A stretch of DNA of 8,419 nucleotides from an uncultured Oscillospiraceae bacterium (GTDB lineage: Bacteria; Bacillota; Clostridia; Oscillospirales; Oscillospiraceae): NCBI GenBank assembly GCA_934630985.1, contig CAKTXO010000057.1, positions 1-8,419 of the forward strand, in the 5' to 3' direction. A program made the translations under genes and the position numbers. Position 1 is the first letter of the stretch; every line of letters begins with the position of its first letter. Positions 6,665-8,419 of this stretch are shown in pieces. The notes beneath the pieces were generated by a model. The model was not told the DNA's origin. It made no database searches and was given only the letters and a program-made list of their open reading frames with translations.

Positions 6665-6677
6665 GACTGCCGCCGGT
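6647..6677. repeat. 8-bp inverted repeat spanning the divergent promoters; candidate operator
   Basis: ACCGGCGG (6647-6654) and its exact reverse complement CCGCCGGT (6670-6677) are separated by 15 bp, giving arm centres 23 bp apart, about two helical turns. The left arm lies between the -35 and -10 boxes of the RNHCP promoter. The right arm lies just upstream of the -35 box of the flavodiiron promoter. A dimeric regulator binding here could act on both genes. The alternative, an RNA hairpin, is unlikely because the repeat lies upstream of or within both promoters and is in neither transcript. Surrounding DNA is GC-rich, so a chance match is possible. Confidence 0.5.
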
Positions 6678-6683
6678 ATTCCA

Positions 6684-6712
6684 TTGACACAGGCTTCCTT
6701 TTCGGATATACT
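6684..6712 (+). promoter_or_regulatory. Promoter of the flavodiiron protein gene
   Basis: TTGACA (6684-6689, 6 of 6) is followed by a 17-bp spacer and TATACT (6707-6712, 5 of 6). The predicted start is near 6719, giving a leader of about 40 nt. The gene's ribosome binding site AAAGGAGA (6745-6752) follows. The -35 box is 19 bp from that of the divergent RNHCP promoter. Confidence 0.87.
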
Positions 6713-6758
6713 GAACCCAGGTAAGAACATCCGCAAATCTACACAAAGGAGAATACCT

Positions 6759-8419
6759 ATGACAATTACCAAGGATATCCGCTATGTGGGCGTTAACGAC
6801 CATCAGGTAGACCTGTTCGAGGGACAGTATGTGGTTCCCAACGGCATGTCCTACAATTCCTATGTGATTCTGGACGAGAAGATCGCCGTTATGGACACCG
6901 TGGATCGGAATTTCACCCACCAGTGGCTGGACAATCTGCAAACCGTTCTGGAGGGCCGGAAGCCGGACTATCTGGTCATCCAGCACATGGAGCCGGATCA
7001 TTCGGCCAATATTATGAACTTCCTGAAGGTCTATCCCGAGGCCACGGTGGTTTCCTCCGCCAAGGCTTTCACCATGATGAAGCAGTTCTTCGGCGACGAC
7101 TTTGAGAGCCGCCGGATCGTGGTCGGTGAGGGCGATACCCTGACCCTGGGAAAGCACACCCTGGCCTTCGTGGCCGCGCCTATGGTGCACTGGCCGGAAG
7201 TCATCGTAACCTACGACACCTGCGACAAGGTGCTCTTCTCCGCCGACGGCTTCGGCAAGTTCGGCGCGCTGGATGTCCAGGAGGACTGGGCCTGTGAGGC
7301 TCGCCGGTACTACATCGGCATTGTGGGCAAGTACGGTGCTCAGGTGCAGGCATTGCTGAAGAAGGCCGCCGGACTGGACATTTCCATCATCTGCCCCCTC
7401 CATGGCCCGGTGCTCACCGAGAATCTGGGCTACTATATCAACCTCTATGACATCTGGTCTTCCTACCGGGTGGAAAGTGAGGGCATTGTGGTGGCCTACA
7501 CCTCCGTCTACGGCCACACCAAGGCCGCGGTAGAGCTGCTGGCTCAGAAGCTCCGGGAGAAGGGCTGCCCCAAGGTGGTGGTTCACGATCTGGCTCGGTG
7601 CGATATGGCGGAGGCCGTGGAGGATGCCTTCCGGTACGGCAAGCTGGTGCTGGCTACCACCACCTACAACGCCGACGTCTTCCCCTTCATGAAGGAATTC
7701 ATCCATCATCTGACCGAGCGGAACTACCGCAACCGCACCATCGGTCTGGTGGAAAACGGCACCTGGGCTCCCCTGGCCGCCAAGGTGATGACGAAGATGT
7801 TCGAAGGCTGCAAGAACCTGACCTTCACCGACACCACCGTCCGGATTCTGTCCGCCCTGAATGAGGACAGCAAGGCGCAGATCGAGGCCATGGCCAATGA
7901 ACTGTGCCAGGACTATCTGGCGCAGCAGGATGCCACCGCCAACAAGAACGATCTGAACGCCCTCTTCAACATCGGCTACGGCCTGTATGTGGTCACCTCC
8001 AACGACGGTACCCGGGACAACGGCCTCATCGTCAACACCGTCTCCCAGGTCACCAACACCCCCAACCGGGTGGCCGTCACCATCAACAAGGCCAATTACT
8101 CCTATCACATCATCCAGCAGACCGGCATTCTGAACGTGAACTGCCTGGATGTTTCCGCCCCCTTCTCCGTGTTCCAGAACTTTGGCTTCCGCAGCGGCCG
8201 GACGGCGGACAAGTTCGAGGGCATCGAGGAGCTGCGCTCGGACAACGGCCTGCGGTTCCTGCCCCGGTATGTCAACTCCTTCATGAGCCTGAAGGTGGAA
8301 TCCGTTGTGGATCTGGACACCCACGGCATGTTCATCTGCTCCGTCACCGAGGCTCGGGTCATGTCCGACCGGCAGACCATGAGCTACACCTATTATCAGG
8401 ACAATGTGAAGCCCAAGCC
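6759..8419 (+). CDS. FprA-type flavodiiron protein with flavin-reductase domain, 3' end cut by the window
   Basis: Flavodiiron proteins reduce O2 to water and/or NO to N2O in the cytoplasm and protect anaerobes from both. The 553 visible codons contain no stop. Residues 1 to about 240 form the metallo-beta-lactamase-like diiron domain, with every expected ligand: H76, E78 and D80 (HMEPDH), H144, D163 and H215. Residues about 243-390 form the flavodoxin domain, with the FMN phosphate loop TSVYGHTK at 248-255. Residues about 398-540 match the flavin-reductase-like domain also found in high-molecular-weight rubredoxin (Hrb) and in cyanobacterial flavodiiron proteins. The visible end, YTYYQDNVKPK, resembles the linker before a C-terminal rubredoxin in such proteins, but that part is outside the window. 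The ATG at 6759 lies six bases after AAAGGAGA and behind its own strong promoter. A flavin-reductase domain suggests electron input from a reduced nicotinamide cofactor or a carrier through bound flavin. The choice between O2 and NO as main substrate cannot be made here. Confidence 0.95.
   Translation, partial: MTITKDIRYVGVNDHQVDLFEGQYVVPNGMSYNSYVILDEKIAVMDTVDRNFTHQWLDNLQTVLEGRKPDYLVIQHMEPDHSANIMNFLKVYPEATVVSSAKAFTMMKQFFGDDFESRRIVVGEGDTLTLGKHTLAFVAAPMVHWPEVIVTYDTCDKVLFSADGFGKFGALDVQEDWACEARRYYIGIVGKYGAQVQALLKKAAGLDISIICPLHGPVLTENLGYYINLYDIWSSYRVESEGIVVAYTSVYGHTKAAVELLAQKLREKGCPKVVVHDLARCDMAEAVEDAFRYGKLVLATTTYNADVFPFMKEFIHHLTERNYRNRTIGLVENGTWAPLAAKVMTKMFEGCKNLTFTDTTVRILSALNEDSKAQIEAMANELCQDYLAQQDATANKNDLNALFNIGYGLYVVTSNDGTRDNGLIVNTVSQVTNTPNRVAVTINKANYSYHIIQQTGILNVNCLDVSAPFSVFQNFGFRSGRTADKFEGIEELRSDNGLRFLPRYVNSFMSLKVESVVDLDTHGMFICSVTEARVMSDRQTMSYTYYQDNVKPK

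Noticed and set aside
6621..8324. Minus-strand open frame of 567 codons as a gene
   Set aside because: It is antisense to the flavodiiron gene, whose diiron ligands and domains are intact. It would also run through both divergent promoters, and it has a shadow-type composition.

Overview
The window (8419 bp, visibly GC-rich) looks like chromosomal DNA of a strictly anaerobic Gram-positive bacterium, most likely a gut-type Clostridia member of the Oscillospiraceae or a relative. The reasons are a giant CoA-dehydratase activase fusion, a PF06541-type membrane protein, an RNHCP zinc-ribbon protein, a multidomain flavodiiron protein, a cobalamin riboswitch, strong AAGGAG-type ribosome binding sites and near-consensus sigma-A promoters. 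The taxonomic call is inference. No mobile element, CRISPR array, tRNA or rRNA was seen.

Layout. Positions 1-130 hold no recognisable gene, only a strong GC-rich hairpin (38-77). Positions 131-325 encode, on the minus strand, a cobalamin (B12) riboswitch aptamer. Its promoter (336-364, TTGACA-17-TATGCT) overlaps the stop codon of the neighbouring gene. The riboswitch reads leftward, so the gene it controls lies off the left edge.

From 6602 down to 361 there is a four-gene minus-strand cluster: RNHCP zinc-ribbon protein, PF06541-type membrane protein, PAP2-family membrane phosphatase, and a 1418-residue acyl-CoA dehydratase activase-like protein. The activase carries two ASKHA ATPase modules and a C-terminal DUF2229/dehydratase-like part. 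Spacing is tight at the end of the cluster: 27 bp before the PAP2 gene and 3 bp before the activase, whose ribosome binding site is formed by the last codons of the PAP2 gene. A consensus promoter (TTGACA-16-TATAAT) precedes the RNHCP gene, and a weaker one may lie in the 104-bp gap before the PF06541 gene.

Divergently, from 6759 to the right edge, runs a flavodiiron protein gene with its own TTGACA-17-TATACT promoter. It encodes a diiron beta-lactamase-like domain, a flavodoxin domain and a flavin-reductase domain, and it is cut by the window end just where related proteins often join a rubredoxin domain. Such enzymes reduce O2 and/or NO to protect anaerobes. The two divergent promoters are 19 bp apart at their -35 boxes and are bracketed by an 8-bp perfect inverted repeat, a candidate shared operator.

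A common theme may be redox and oxygen-sensitive chemistry: an Fe-S activase, an O2/NO-scavenging diiron enzyme and B12-dependent control. This link is inference. None of the genes is a clearly new system. The most useful leads are the divergent regulatory region, the off-window B12 regulon member, the predicted rubredoxin tail, and the unknown substrate of the activase.
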